From assembly GCA_963664675.2 (NCBI GenBank), contig CAXXLB010000014.1:744001-808000 (forward strand): DNA of 64,000 bases. Direction: 5' to 3'. This DNA is from JASGMR01 sp963664675. GTDB lineage: Bacteria > Thermotogota > Thermotogae > Petrotogales > Kosmotogaceae. Below the pieces are notes generated by a model. It made no database searches and was not told where the DNA came from. It saw only the letters and a list, made by a program, of their open reading frames with translations. Position numbers and translations under genes: made by a program. How positions within the stretch are numbered: position 1 is the first letter of the stretch; each line of letters starts with the position of its first letter. Shown piece after piece: positions 17,991 through 27,698 of the stretch.

Positions 17991-19036
17991 GTTTCGAAAT
18001 AGATACTGGTAAAGAAGAATCACGTGCAATGAGACTGCCTAATATAAAAGTAATAGGTGTCGGTGGCGCAGGAGGAAATGCCGTAAACAGGATGATAAAT
18101 GAAGGAATTCATGGAGTTGATTTCATCGCTGCTAATACGGATATTCAGGTTCTGGAAACCAACAAAGCTTCTAAATTAATCCAACTTGGTGCAAAGCTGA
18201 CAAGAGGATTGGGAGCAGGAGGAAACCCTGCCATTGGAGAACATTCCGCTGAAGAGAGTATCGATGAAATTAAGGAACTTCTTGAAGATACCGATTTATT
18301 GTTCATCACGGCTGGAATGGGTGGTGGAACGGGTACGGGAGCTGCTCCTGTAATCGCTTCTGTGGCCAGAGATATGGGTATTCTGACGGTTGCGGTTGTA
18401 ACTACTCCATTTTATTTTGAAGGTAATCAAAGGCTCAAAATCGCGAATGAGGGATTGAGAAAATTAAAAATCTCGGTGGATACATTAATAAGAATATCGA
18501 ACAACAAATTATTCAATGAATTACCACCAGATACTCCTATTATTGAGGGTTTTGCCGAAGCCGACAAAACTTTGCATCACGGAATAAAAGGTATATCAGA
18601 ATTGATAACGAAACAGGGATATATAAACCTTGATTTTGCCGATGTTGAATCCGTTTTAAAGGACGCCGGTGCAGCTATGCTCGGCATAGGAATAGGATTC
18701 AGTGAGGACAGGGCACTCATGGCGGCCAAGAATGCACTTGAAAGTAAAATTCTTGAAAAACCACTGGACGATGCTACCGGAATTATTTTGAATATTTCAG
18801 GGAAAAATGTTACTATGAAAGAAATAAATGAAGCAACCTCCTATATTAGAAATAGCTGTAGTGATGATGCAGATGTGAAGCTTGGACTTATAATTGACGA
18901 AACAATGCCGGAAGATGAACTACATATTACTCTCATCGCTTCGGGTGTAGAAATCGATGAGAATGATATGAATTTAAATGAAGATGATATTCCTGCATAT
19001 TACAGGTTGGGATTGAATACTCAAGAGGATGATTAA
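17987..19036 (+). CDS. ftsZ: Cell division protein FtsZ
   Basis: Tubulin-like GTPase that forms the division ring. 349 residues. Shows IKVIGVGGAGGNAVNRM, the tubulin signature GGGTGTGAAP, and the T7-loop region LDFADVESVLKDAG that contacts the neighbouring subunit. After a short linker the conserved C-terminal peptide DDIPAYYRLG is present; this normally binds FtsA. The gene is translationally coupled to ftsA. Confidence 0.97.
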   Translation: MSFEIDTGKEESRAMRLPNIKVIGVGGAGGNAVNRMINEGIHGVDFIAANTDIQVLETNKASKLIQLGAKLTRGLGAGGNPAIGEHSAEESIDEIKELLEDTDLLFITAGMGGGTGTGAAPVIASVARDMGILTVAVVTTPFYFEGNQRLKIANEGLRKLKISVDTLIRISNNKLFNELPPDTPIIEGFAEADKTLHHGIKGISELITKQGYINLDFADVESVLKDAGAAMLGIGIGFSEDRALMAAKNALESKILEKPLDDATGIILNISGKNVTMKEINEATSYIRNSCSDDADVKLGLIIDETMPEDELHITLIASGVEIDENDMNLNEDDIPAYYRLGLNTQEDD

Positions 19037-19056
19037 TTATTAAAGTTTACAAGCGT

Positions 19057-20751
19057 TTGGGAGAATTATTACTTGAAAAAGGCTTAATATCAAAAATAGC
19101 TTTGAATGAAGCCTTTGAAATGCAAAAAAAAGTTAAAAAACCAATAGGTGAAGTTCTCGTTGGAATGGGTTTGGTGACGTGGGACGAAATTTATCATGCT
19201 TTGGCAGATCAGTATGAAGTTCCTTTACTGGAGAGAATTCCGACAAATGTATCTACTCAGGTTTTGAGTATGGTACCAACTACCGTTGCTGAAAGATTGG
19301 GTGTCATTCCTGTGGAATACAACCCCGATACCAAGCAATTGAAAGTAGTTACAACAAATGTTCTGAAAGTATCAAAGATAAAAAGAGAATTATCGTTCAT
19401 TATCAACGATAAAATTGAAATAATGTTGATGACCCCGGCTAATTTCAGCACCTTATATAAATCGACTTACGGGTATGAAGCCGGAACAGAAAGTCTTTCT
19501 ATAAGGCAGAGTTTCGATCTTGATTCACCTACAGCTGAAGATAACGTTGATGATAATGAACTTTTGAAGGATGAGGACGAAACCCCCGTAGCGAGATTTA
19601 TCAATTCACTGATCGATATATCGATAAAAAACGATGCGAGTGATATCCACCTTGAACCTTACGAAAAAATAGCCATATCAAGAATAAGAGTTGATGGAGT
19701 ACTGGGACACAGTCTGAGTTATCCAAGAAAAGTTCACAATTCCCTTGTTTCAAAAATAAAGGTTATGTGTCAGCTCGATATTTCGGAAAAAAGGTTGCCT
19801 CAGGATGGAAAATTTTACATAAAAAAAGCCGGAGAACAATATGATTTCAGAGTTTCTACTATGCCAACGATACATGGAGAAAAGGTGGTTATGAGACTTC
19901 TGAAGGTTTCGAGTTCCAAAAGTGAATTGAAAGATTTAGGATTGAGTGATTACAATTACAAAAGATTCGCACAATTAATAGATAATCCACACGGAATAAT
20001 CCTGATTTCCGGACCTACCGGTAGTGGTAAATCTACGACTCTTGTCGCCGTTTTAAATCAGTTAAATTCTGAAAAAGTGAATATAATTACCGCAGAAGAT
20101 CCCGTAGAATACACTATTTATGGCGTATCACAATGCCAGGTTAATCCCGAAATAAACTTAACTTTTGCCAGATACTTGAGAAGCTTTTTGAGACAGGACC
20201 CTGACATAATAATGGTTGGAGAAATCAGAGACAGGGAAACAGCCGCTCTTGCAATAGAGGCTTCTTTAACCGGACACCTCGTTTTATCGACAATCCATAC
20301 AAACAGTGCTCCCGGTGCGATCAGCAGATTGATAAATATGGGCGTCGATCCGTTTCTGCTGAATGCATCATTACTCGGCGTAGTAGGACAAAGGCTCGTG
20401 AGAAAATTATGTCCCGAGTGTAGACAGGAATCACCGTTAAGAGATGAACTTCTGCCCTACGCCGAAAAAATTTACCCCAACAAAAATGAATTTTATGAAT
20501 ACAATGTTGGTGAAGGCTGTTCTGAGTGTAGAGGAAACTCATATAAAGGAAGAACGGGGATACATGAAGTTCTGATAAATAACAACAAAATCAGAGATTT
20601 GATAATCGCTAAAAGTTCGGAATATGCGATCGATGACGCTGCCAGAAAAGGCGGTATGCGTACCCTTTTTGAAGATGCCATCCAGAAAGTGGTGGATGGA
20701 GTAACATCACTCGATGAGGTCTTAAGAGTAGTTGGCCACGAAAGACAATAA
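19057..20751 (+). CDS. GspE/PilB-type secretion or pilus ATPase
   Basis: Cytoplasmic ATPase driving type IV pilus assembly or type II secretion. About 564 residues: MshEN domain (LGELLLEKGLISK, IGEVLVGMGLVTW), then the ATPase core with Walker A GPTGSGKSTT, the Asp-box VGEIRDRETAALAI, the His-box STIHTNSA, and a four-cysteine zinc site (CPECRQE, CSECRGN). The conventional start is TTG 19057, but it has no ribosome-binding site. An ATT at 19036 or 19039, just behind AAGAGGAT and overlapping the ftsZ stop, gives the more usual N-terminus KVYKRLGE. Confidence 0.9.
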   Translation: MGELLLEKGLISKIALNEAFEMQKKVKKPIGEVLVGMGLVTWDEIYHALADQYEVPLLERIPTNVSTQVLSMVPTTVAERLGVIPVEYNPDTKQLKVVTTNVLKVSKIKRELSFIINDKIEIMLMTPANFSTLYKSTYGYEAGTESLSIRQSFDLDSPTAEDNVDDNELLKDEDETPVARFINSLIDISIKNDASDIHLEPYEKIAISRIRVDGVLGHSLSYPRKVHNSLVSKIKVMCQLDISEKRLPQDGKFYIKKAGEQYDFRVSTMPTIHGEKVVMRLLKVSSSKSELKDLGLSDYNYKRFAQLIDNPHGIILISGPTGSGKSTTLVAVLNQLNSEKVNIITAEDPVEYTIYGVSQCQVNPEINLTFARYLRSFLRQDPDIIMVGEIRDRETAALAIEASLTGHLVLSTIHTNSAPGAISRLINMGVDPFLLNASLLGVVGQRLVRKLCPECRQESPLRDELLPYAEKIYPNKNEFYEYNVGEGCSECRGNSYKGRTGIHEVLINNNKIRDLIIAKSSEYAIDDAARKGGMRTLFEDAIQKVVDGVTSLDEVLRVVGHERQ

Positions 20752-20775
20752 TTTTTTCGTATATATACGCTGAAT

Positions 20776-20800
20776 AGTCGGTTGATAGCCGACTTTTTTT
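20776..20800 (+). terminator. Intrinsic terminator after gspE/pilB-like gene
   Basis: Stem AGTCGG / CCGACT with a seven-base loop, followed by TTTTTTT. Ends the gyrB-fts-gspE transcription unit. The bases up to 20887 are A+T-rich and precede a good ribosome-binding site. Confidence 0.85.
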
Positions 20801-20887
20801 AATTAAAGCAGAAAAATAGCTGTAGATTAAATAAAAATTAAGGAAAAGTTTGACTATAAAGTATAAACTTATTCTGGAGGTGAAATT

Positions 20888-21853
20888 TTGCTGGGCATTA
20901 AAACCAGAATAGATAAAACAAAAAAAGAAATCAAACAGCTCTGCTCTAAATTATATGTGGCTTTTTCCGGTGGTCAGGACAGTACATTAGTTGCTTTACT
21001 CGCTAAAGAGGCATTGGGAAGCAAAAATGTGAAACTTTTGAATATAACTTATGGTAAATATACCTACGAGAAGTCACTTATAATAATAGAAAACTTTTCA
21101 AAGAAATTGAACTTTGAATTGTTGATAAAACCTGCTGTTGAATCGTCGGAAAACATCTGGAAAAGTGGTCCTTCATGTAACAGATGTACAAAAATCGTGA
21201 AATTGAATTCGGTAAAATATTATTCGAATGGGATTCTTATTGCCTCGGGCGCAAATCTGTCCGATTCATGGGGAAAAACAGGAATAGCAATCAGCAACGG
21301 AATTTACTCACCCATAAGATATTGGACAAAATCTCAAATAAGTGAAGCACTGGAATATTACGGAATAGAGATTGAAAGAATAGGCGAAAATTCCATCCGC
21401 GAAGGTTGTAAATTGAAACATTTGATGAAGATAATGATCAATTCAGAATATCATGGAGATGCAGTATCCATCTCCAATGAGATACTTTTAAATAATTTAA
21501 AAACATACAAAAAAGAAATAGCCAATGTTAAAATAATAGGTCCCTTATCTAAAAATATAGCTTTAATCAACGTGAAGCCCCTGCCTGATTTTGAATTGAG
21601 AAAGAAGATAATCAGTGATATAAAAGAAGTGAAATCTATCGATGAGGCTTATTGGGTAGATAGCCCCATCACTCTCAATGTGAGTGCAAATCCCGGCTTG
21701 TACGGAAATGATAAGTCAAAAGAATGGGTGTTGAATGGCAGAATTCAAAATGAATTCGCTTTTCCTGTAAAGATAGAATGGCAAATGTCTAAAAACCGCA
21801 GACTCGATACTTTCCAGATAGTTGATTTCAAAATGGAGGATTTAAATGATTAA
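20888..21853 (+). CDS. PP-loop ATP-pyrophosphatase (LarE/tRNA-thiolase-like)
   Basis: 321 residues. The PP-loop AFSGGQDSTLVALL (residues about 26-39) shows an enzyme that adenylates its substrate. A CNRCTK motif (about residues 98-103), GANLSDSWGKTG and SPIRYWTKSQI recall the LarE sulfur-transferase and related tRNA-thiolation enzymes. The C-terminal 120 residues do not match a domain I recognise. TTG start with TGGAGGTGA upstream. Overlaps the HAD gene by 8 bases. The precise substrate is open. Confidence 0.7.
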   Translation: MLGIKTRIDKTKKEIKQLCSKLYVAFSGGQDSTLVALLAKEALGSKNVKLLNITYGKYTYEKSLIIIENFSKKLNFELLIKPAVESSENIWKSGPSCNRCTKIVKLNSVKYYSNGILIASGANLSDSWGKTGIAISNGIYSPIRYWTKSQISEALEYYGIEIERIGENSIREGCKLKHLMKIMINSEYHGDAVSISNEILLNNLKTYKKEIANVKIIGPLSKNIALINVKPLPDFELRKKIISDIKEVKSIDEAYWVDSPITLNVSANPGLYGNDKSKEWVLNGRIQNEFAFPVKIEWQMSKNRRLDTFQIVDFKMEDLND

Positions 21854-22691
21854 ATTGATTGTAATCGATCTTGATGGCACACTATTGAACTCAGAAAAAA
21901 ATATACCGGACGAAAATAAGATCTGGATAAAAAAAGCTATTGAAAAAAAGCTGTTCATAAGCATTTCGTCCGGAAGAAGTTATGTTTCGGGACACAAATT
22001 CATTGATGAACTCAATTTGCATAACGTGCCGATCTCATTTCAAAATGGATCACTCATATTTAAAAAAAATGGCAATTCAAGAAAAATAATTCATAAATTT
22101 GGAATTCCTTCAATATATGCTTTCAGAATTGAAGAAATTATAAATAAAAAATTTGCAGATATGAAACTGATCGTCTTCAACAATTACTTTAATCGACCGG
22201 ATATGTTCATCAACCAGGCGAATAATACACCTTACTATAAATATTTTGAAAATAACAGTTATAGAATCAAATATGTTGATAAACCAACTGATTATATAAA
22301 AAATTCTATTATTCCTGAAATAGCTTTGGAAGGATTGGAAAGTGATATTCAGGAACTATTGAAATGCCTGGGTCTCCCGAATAAAGATATAAAAGTTGTA
22401 AAAAACGATGATATTGACGATCATGCTTTTTATGAACTGGTGAGCCAGGAAGCTTCGAAAGAAATAGCGATTCATCATATTCTTAAATATTTCAATCTGG
22501 ATATTGACGAAGTGGCATTCATCGGTGATAATTACAATGATATGGAAGTTTTAAAGAATTTAAAATATTCTTTTTCGATGGCAAACGCTCCTGAAGAAGT
22601 TAAAAAGATCTGCAGATATGTCTCTACAAAAACAAACGATGAAGCGGGAGTTGCCGAGATAATCGAAAATATAATTATAGGAGATTATTAA
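21846..22691 (+). CDS. HAD-superfamily hydrolase, Cof type
   Basis: Cytoplasmic phosphatase of subclass IIB acting on sugar phosphates or similar small phosphate esters. 281 residues: motif I VIDLDGTLLNS (nucleophile and acid Asp residues), motif II ISISSGRSY, motif III lysine after a Cof-type cap, and motif IV GDNYNDMEVL followed by SMANAPEEVK. The substrate cannot be deduced. Overlaps the PP-loop gene and lies one base before lnt. Confidence 0.88.
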   Translation: MIKLIVIDLDGTLLNSEKNIPDENKIWIKKAIEKKLFISISSGRSYVSGHKFIDELNLHNVPISFQNGSLIFKKNGNSRKIIHKFGIPSIYAFRIEEIINKKFADMKLIVFNNYFNRPDMFINQANNTPYYKYFENNSYRIKYVDKPTDYIKNSIIPEIALEGLESDIQELLKCLGLPNKDIKVVKNDDIDDHAFYELVSQEASKEIAIHHILKYFNLDIDEVAFIGDNYNDMEVLKNLKYSFSMANAPEEVKKICRYVSTKTNDEAGVAEIIENIIIGDY

Positions 22692-22692
22692 T

Positions 22693-24189
22693 TTGTTCTT
22701 TCTTTCTGTACTTTTATCTGTTTTTTCCATGCCGGGATTTTTATGGGGTGGTTTCATATGGGTATCTCTAATACCGCTCTTCATGAGTCTCCAGAAGAAA
22801 TCTTTGATTAAGGGAACTTTCACGACATATTTTTTTGGAGTTCTCTTTTTGTTGATCACACATTACTGGTTATTACCGGTGTTATCGGTGAATGTTCCGG
22901 AAGTTCTAATGTCTTTTCCCGGCTATATAGGAATAATATGCTATTTTCTCATGGGCCTGGTAATGGCATTACCGTATCTTGGAATTGGTTTTTCGTATGT
23001 TCTGTTGAGAGACAAATTGAAAGACAGACCGATAATTTTTTCTCTTTACGTCTCTTCAATTTTTACGATTTTTGAATTTTTAAGATCTATCGGTCCTCTG
23101 GGATTTACAGGTGGAAGGTTTTCCGATGCATTGGCAAATCAAACCGGAATCTTACAAATATTATCAATTGGCGGAGCTATGCTGAGTGTATTTCTGATAG
23201 TGTTTACGAATGCTCTGATTTATTCCCTCTGGCTAAAGTATAAAAACAAAAAAATAATGATTCTCGCCATCGTTATTTTAGTTGTTTTCTCTGTAAATGG
23301 AATAATCCAGCAGAACACCCCTTTCATAAATTATGAAAAAGAAGATATGGAAGAAATTGTCGGCATTCAAACTAACGTTCCTCAATCCTTAAAATACAAT
23401 ACGGATATAAAAGAATCTTACAATATTATTTTAAAGTCTTTAGAAGAAGTTAACAACAATTCGATAGTGGCTTTTCCCGAAGGAACATTCATGTTTGATA
23501 TAAGGAACAGTTCATATGAAAAAGATTTTTTGAATTTGATCAAAGATAAAAATTTGAAAGTTTTAGTGGGATTTCCCAGATATGAAGAGGAAAGCTACAA
23601 TCAAATCGGTCTTTATACTTCGGAAGGCATCAAAAAAGAATTCTATGCAAAGATAAGACTCACCCCATTCGCCGAGACCTTGCCATTCCCAGAAATTTTA
23701 GGTGTTTTTGAATTCTTGAAATTTTTAGATTTTTATGAACCGGGAAATGCATTCACGGTTTTTAAAATTGATGGCAAGAGTATCGGAGCACAGGTTTGTT
23801 ATGACTCTTATTACAGTGAAGTATCAAGAGGTCTAGCCAACAACGGTGCGGAAGTTCTTTTAACTCTGACAAACGATGGTTGGTTTAACAAAACGGGTAG
23901 ACTGCAACACAGCCATCAAAGCATGTTCAGGGCAATCGAAAACAGAAAATATATGATTCAGGTGGCGAATACCGGAATAACTGCCATATATGATCCATAT
24001 GGAAGAATGTTAAAAAAACTTCCAACCATAGATGAAAATTCCTCTGATCATATTCTCTCATCCTTCACATACGAACCGATGAAAGAAAAAAGCTTTTATA
24101 CCAGATATGGCGAATGGATAGTTTATTTATCTATAATGCTGGCAGTCATAATTTTTATCTATTCTCTTTTTATAAAGAAAAACAAATGA
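22693..24189 (+). CDS. lnt: Apolipoprotein N-acyltransferase
   Basis: Integral membrane enzyme that adds the third acyl chain to lipoproteins. 498 residues: about six N-terminal membrane helices, then an external nitrilase-type domain with the Glu-Lys-Cys triad visible in VAFPEGTFM, YAKIRLTPFAE and GAQVCYDSYY, and a last membrane helix near the C-terminus. TTG start with AGGAG upstream. A full-length Lnt fits an organism with an outer envelope (toga). Confidence 0.92.
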   Translation: MFFLSVLLSVFSMPGFLWGGFIWVSLIPLFMSLQKKSLIKGTFTTYFFGVLFLLITHYWLLPVLSVNVPEVLMSFPGYIGIICYFLMGLVMALPYLGIGFSYVLLRDKLKDRPIIFSLYVSSIFTIFEFLRSIGPLGFTGGRFSDALANQTGILQILSIGGAMLSVFLIVFTNALIYSLWLKYKNKKIMILAIVILVVFSVNGIIQQNTPFINYEKEDMEEIVGIQTNVPQSLKYNTDIKESYNIILKSLEEVNNNSIVAFPEGTFMFDIRNSSYEKDFLNLIKDKNLKVLVGFPRYEEESYNQIGLYTSEGIKKEFYAKIRLTPFAETLPFPEILGVFEFLKFLDFYEPGNAFTVFKIDGKSIGAQVCYDSYYSEVSRGLANNGAEVLLTLTNDGWFNKTGRLQHSHQSMFRAIENRKYMIQVANTGITAIYDPYGRMLKKLPTIDENSSDHILSSFTYEPMKEKSFYTRYGEWIVYLSIMLAVIIFIYSLFIKKNK

Positions 24190-24437
24190 AAATTCGATAA
24201 AAATATTCAAATAAAATTTGTTTTTTTTTAGTTGAATATTTCAATATAAAAAAGGTTCGTGCGAATTACCATTTGTGAGTATATCTGTTTAAATTGCAGT
24301 GAAATAATCTTTTATTTTACAGAATTTATATATTAAAAAAGCAGAAATTTTAAATTTGGTTCACAAATTAAAAAAATGAATTAATTATTTTTTTAATATA
24401 CTCTCTATTTCAACAAACATCGGAAAATATAAAAACT
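24190..24437. other. Convergent non-coding gap between lnt and the ROK gene
   Basis: A+T-rich gap with no gene seen. A loose inverted repeat AAATATTCAA / TTGAATATTT (about 24203-24241) encloses an eight-T run and may weakly terminate lnt. Nothing else recognisable. Confidence 0.35.
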
Positions 24438-25634
24438 TCAAATAGTCACTATATCCGTAAATTTTTCCATTGCGGTTATCGTACAGCCATAAAGACATGC
24501 TCTGTCGATATCTATTTTTGCTTTCATTATCTTTATCTGTTTTCCTGCAAATGCTAAGCTGGAATGCTGAACTTCAACCTGTAGCTGATCAATATAATTT
24601 TCAGGAATCTTTTCTCCTATTCCTCCGATAAAAATAGCATGAGGATTAATGATATTAACCACATTTGATATACCAATGGCCAGATTATGAACCATTATAT
24701 TCAATATTTTTTTTGCATTGATGTCATTCTGTTCGGCTCTCTTGAGTAAATTTACGTATTTTTCCTTGTAAGTATTTCCCGAAAGGGAATTATTCGAAAG
24801 TTCATATGAGGTAACAACCGAATCTATTGAAACAAAGGTTTCCCAGCAACCTCTATTTCCGCAATGACAGAGAGCACCTGTCTCACTGATTGTCATATGT
24901 CCTATCTCACCTGAAGAATTTGAAGCACCTTCATAAATTTTCCCATTCAGATACAGTGCACCTCCGACGCCCTGTGAAATAAATATATAAACAATACTTT
25001 GCAAATTCTTAACCAGCCGATTAAAAAGTATTTCAGACAATAACGATAATCTCGCCTCATTTGTCATGATAATAAATAAATCTTTTCTTTCAATATTTTC
25101 TTCTATGGCGCTTTTGAGTTTAACATTGTTCCAGTTTAAATGAGGAGCAGTGATAATTTTTCCTTCGTTGGGGTCGACAATTCCAGGAATGGAAAATGAA
25201 ATTCCAATTATATTTTTATCTCTGGAATATTTATCCAAAATATCATTCAGTTTTTCCACACAGGTGGTTAAAAACATATCGGATTGCCTTAACGTTGGTA
25301 TTTCTTCAATGATTTCAAGCGTTTTATCAAGATAACCCAAACCGAAAACCGTATTTTCTATTCCGATTTTTATCACTATAGAAACAGCGGCATCTTTTAT
25401 CGGAAACAATGAAATACCCTTTCTCCCTGGTTGATTAGTCACCTTTTCTCCCTCTTCCTTAACGAAACCCTCATCCATTAATTTTGTCGTAATTCTCGTA
25501 ACTGTGCTCGGATCGAGCCCTGTCAGTTTTGAAATCTCTCTTCTCGTTATAGAGGGAGTTTTCTGTATTAACTTAAAAATCATGTTCCTGTTCATCTGGC
25601 CCATCGTAGCTGCGTTTATTCTTGTATGTTTCAA
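24438..25634 (-). CDS. ROK-family transcriptional repressor (XylR-like)
   Basis: Sugar-responsive regulator: an N-terminal winged helix-turn-helix (TRREISKLTGLDPSTVTRI) and a C-terminal ROK sugar-kinase-like domain with the zinc motif GALCHCGNRGCWE. About 398 residues. I start at TTG 25634 because AGGAGG is ideally spaced before it; an ATG 15 bases earlier sits within that site. It is the last gene of a reverse sugar-transport operon and probably controls the promoter at 31445-31473. The ligand is likely the transported sugar or a product. Confidence 0.88.
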   Translation of the reverse strand: MKHTRINAATMGQMNRNMIFKLIQKTPSITRREISKLTGLDPSTVTRITTKLMDEGFVKEEGEKVTNQPGRKGISLFPIKDAAVSIVIKIGIENTVFGLGYLDKTLEIIEEIPTLRQSDMFLTTCVEKLNDILDKYSRDKNIIGISFSIPGIVDPNEGKIITAPHLNWNNVKLKSAIEENIERKDLFIIMTNEARLSLLSEILFNRLVKNLQSIVYIFISQGVGGALYLNGKIYEGASNSSGEIGHMTISETGALCHCGNRGCWETFVSIDSVVTSYELSNNSLSGNTYKEKYVNLLKRAEQNDINAKKILNIMVHNLAIGISNVVNIINPHAIFIGGIGEKIPENYIDQLQVEVQHSSLAFAGKQIKIMKAKIDIDRACLYGCTITAMEKFTDIVTI

Positions 25635-25662
25635 AGGAGTCCTCCTCATCTCTTAATGAAAT

Positions 25663-25684
25663 GGAGGGAATTGTTATTCCCTCC
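25663..25684 (-). other. Hairpin between the sugar-binding-protein and ROK genes
   Basis: Perfect stem GGAGGGAA / TTCCCTCC with loop TAACAA, without a U-run on the reverse transcript. More likely an mRNA-stabilising or processing element that raises expression of the upstream binding-protein gene over the repressor gene than a full terminator. Confidence 0.6.
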
Positions 25685-25699
25685 AAAATTTATAAATAA

Positions 25700-26659
25700 T
25701 TAAAATACTGAATCAGGTTCGTAATAAAGATGTGCATTTTCAGGTGTTACCAATTCAGCAGCCAGGATGATCTCTGAAGGAACCTTCTGCTGGTAAAATC
25801 CTTCTAAGGGTTCTCCGGTTACTCCAAATACAGCCAAACTGATTCCGGTCGCGATCATTGAAGGTGGATATGTAACATCGGCTTTTACCAATGGATCTCC
25901 ATCCATAACCTTTTTGATCATTATTTTGGAACCTGCTCCACCGAAGAATGTTTTTATATCATCTCTTCCGGACTCTTCGTAAGCAGCCAAAACACCTATT
26001 AAAACATCGTCATCCTGTGCAAATACTGCATCGATTTCGGGATATTTCTGTAAATAATTCGACATTACTTCATATCCTGTGTCTGCCGACCAGTAAGCAG
26101 GTTGTGAATCGAGAAGCTCGATTCCGGGATACTTGGCAATTTCCGCTTCGAATGCTTCTACTCTTTCTGTGTTGATAACACAGGGAATACCTTCTAATGC
26201 TACTATCTTACCTTTTCCACCAAGCGCTTCAGCCATCCATTGTCCTGCTACTCTTCCTAAACCAGGATTATCACCGGCAATATAAACATCCTGCACGGGC
26301 AATAATAAACCTCTGTCAACCGAAACAACATAAATACCGGATTCGTAGACTTCCGCTACTATCGGTGTCAAAGGTGCTGAATCGTGTGCCAAAATAACTA
26401 AAGCATCGATACCTTTTACCATGAGGTCTTCAATATCGCTGACCTGTCTCTGAGGATCAGATGAAGCAACCAGGAAAAATTCTATATCATCTCTTTTTGC
26501 TTCCCAATCTTCAATAGCTTTTGCTGCCCAATAATTGATTCCACCGGTCCATCCATGATCGGCGGTTGGAATTGAAACCCCAATTTTGTATGTTGCTGCC
26601 AGACTAACCGCAGTGAACACGAATAATACAACTAAAACGAGTAAAAATGCTTTTTTCAT
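25700..26659 (-). CDS. Sugar ABC transporter, periplasmic binding protein (RbsB-like)
   Basis: 319 residues with a signal peptide (MKKAFLLVLVVLFVFTAVSLA) and a type I periplasmic-binding fold: TYKIGVSIPTADHGWTGGI, the hinge segment GIDALVILAHDSAPLTPIV and AGDNPGLGRVAGQWMAEALGG. It presents a sugar to the RbsC-type permease upstream. RBS CAGGAGGTG. The family covers ribose, xylose, allose and inositol transporters, so the ligand stays open. Paralogue of the binding protein at 46683-47642. Confidence 0.9.
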   Translation of the reverse strand: MKKAFLLVLVVLFVFTAVSLAATYKIGVSIPTADHGWTGGINYWAAKAIEDWEAKRDDIEFFLVASSDPQRQVSDIEDLMVKGIDALVILAHDSAPLTPIVAEVYESGIYVVSVDRGLLLPVQDVYIAGDNPGLGRVAGQWMAEALGGKGKIVALEGIPCVINTERVEAFEAEIAKYPGIELLDSQPAYWSADTGYEVMSNYLQKYPEIDAVFAQDDDVLIGVLAAYEESGRDDIKTFFGGAGSKIMIKKVMDGDPLVKADVTYPPSMIATGISLAVFGVTGEPLEGFYQQKVPSEIILAAELVTPENAHLYYEPDSVF

Positions 26660-26699
26660 AAATACACCTCCTGAAATATAATTTGAAACTTATTATTTT

Positions 26700-27698
26700 T
26701 TAATTTGATAACTTTGAGGTACTCCTTTTTCCGATTTCCTGAACTAAAACTGCTCCTATGATTACTATACCCTTAACCGTACCATGAAGATATGGTGAAA
26801 CCCCCACCATATTCAGCATATTACTGATCATTCCGAGAATTATAGCACCGACAACCGTTCCCCATATTATTCCGGTACCGCCTGTCATAGGTGTACCACC
26901 TATAACAACCGCCGCTATTGCATCCAATTCATATTGGTCTCCAACCTGTGTCGTGCTGATAGAATTCATCCTTCCTGCCGCAAAAAAGGCCGCAAATGCC
27001 ACAGTAGCACCCGTGATAACGTAGGTCATGAATCTGACTCTATCGACTTTTATCGATGAAAATTTTGCAACTTTTTCATTGGACCCAACGGCACAGACAT
27101 ATCTTCCATATCTTGTCTTATTCAGGACAAATTGAAGTATAATTGTCAATATCAGGAAGACCCAAATTGTGTTTTGTACTCCGAATGTTCTTCCCCTGCC
27201 TATGTCTTTTAACATGGAATATCTGAAGTCAACCGTTAAGTTACCGGCATTACCGAAAAATAATATCAGAGATCTGAATATTGCCATAGTACCCAATGTT
27301 GCTATAAATGGCGCTAGTCTTCCTTTAGTCACTATCAGTCCATTGAGAGCACCACAACCTATTCCCACTCCCAATGCAACTAAAAATCCAACTAATAAAG
27401 CGAGAGGTTCACTCATGACCTGTAATAATCCATTGAGGGCTATGATCATTACCCCCCCGCTGAACGCAACCGCACTTCCAACGGAAAGGTCGATACCGCC
27501 AGATATGATTATAAAAGTCATACCCAGAGCTATCATTCCTGTAAAAGAAACCTGGCTCAGAATATTCAGCAAATTTCTTACCTGTAAAAAGTAGGGACTG
27601 GCAAAAGCGGAAATTACAAATAATATCGCCAATGCTACCAAAGGTCCCAATTTTGTTATATCGATTCTCTTAAAAAAAGATTTTTCTTCCGGCATCAT
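26700..27698 (-). CDS. Sugar ABC transporter permease (RbsC-like)
   Basis: 332 residues, about eight to ten membrane helices. The family segments GMTFIIISGGIDLSVGS, AVGSNEKVAKFSSI, and ELDAIAAVVIGGTPMTGG are clear. Forms the channel with the RbsA-type ATPase, with which it overlaps by four bases (ATGA). A single permease working as a homodimer is normal for this family. Confidence 0.92.
   Translation of the reverse strand: MMPEEKSFFKRIDITKLGPLVALAILFVISAFASPYFLQVRNLLNILSQVSFTGMIALGMTFIIISGGIDLSVGSAVAFSGGVMIIALNGLLQVMSEPLALLVGFLVALGVGIGCGALNGLIVTKGRLAPFIATLGTMAIFRSLILFFGNAGNLTVDFRYSMLKDIGRGRTFGVQNTIWVFLILTIILQFVLNKTRYGRYVCAVGSNEKVAKFSSIKVDRVRFMTYVITGATVAFAAFFAAGRMNSISTTQVGDQYELDAIAAVVIGGTPMTGGTGIIWGTVVGAIILGMISNMLNMVGVSPYLHGTVKGIVIIGAVLVQEIGKRSTSKLSN

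Noticed and set aside
27169..27594. Forward frame of 141 codons opposite the RbsC-like permease
   Set aside because: Antisense shadow of a membrane-protein gene; proline/asparagine-rich translation without any recognisable pattern.
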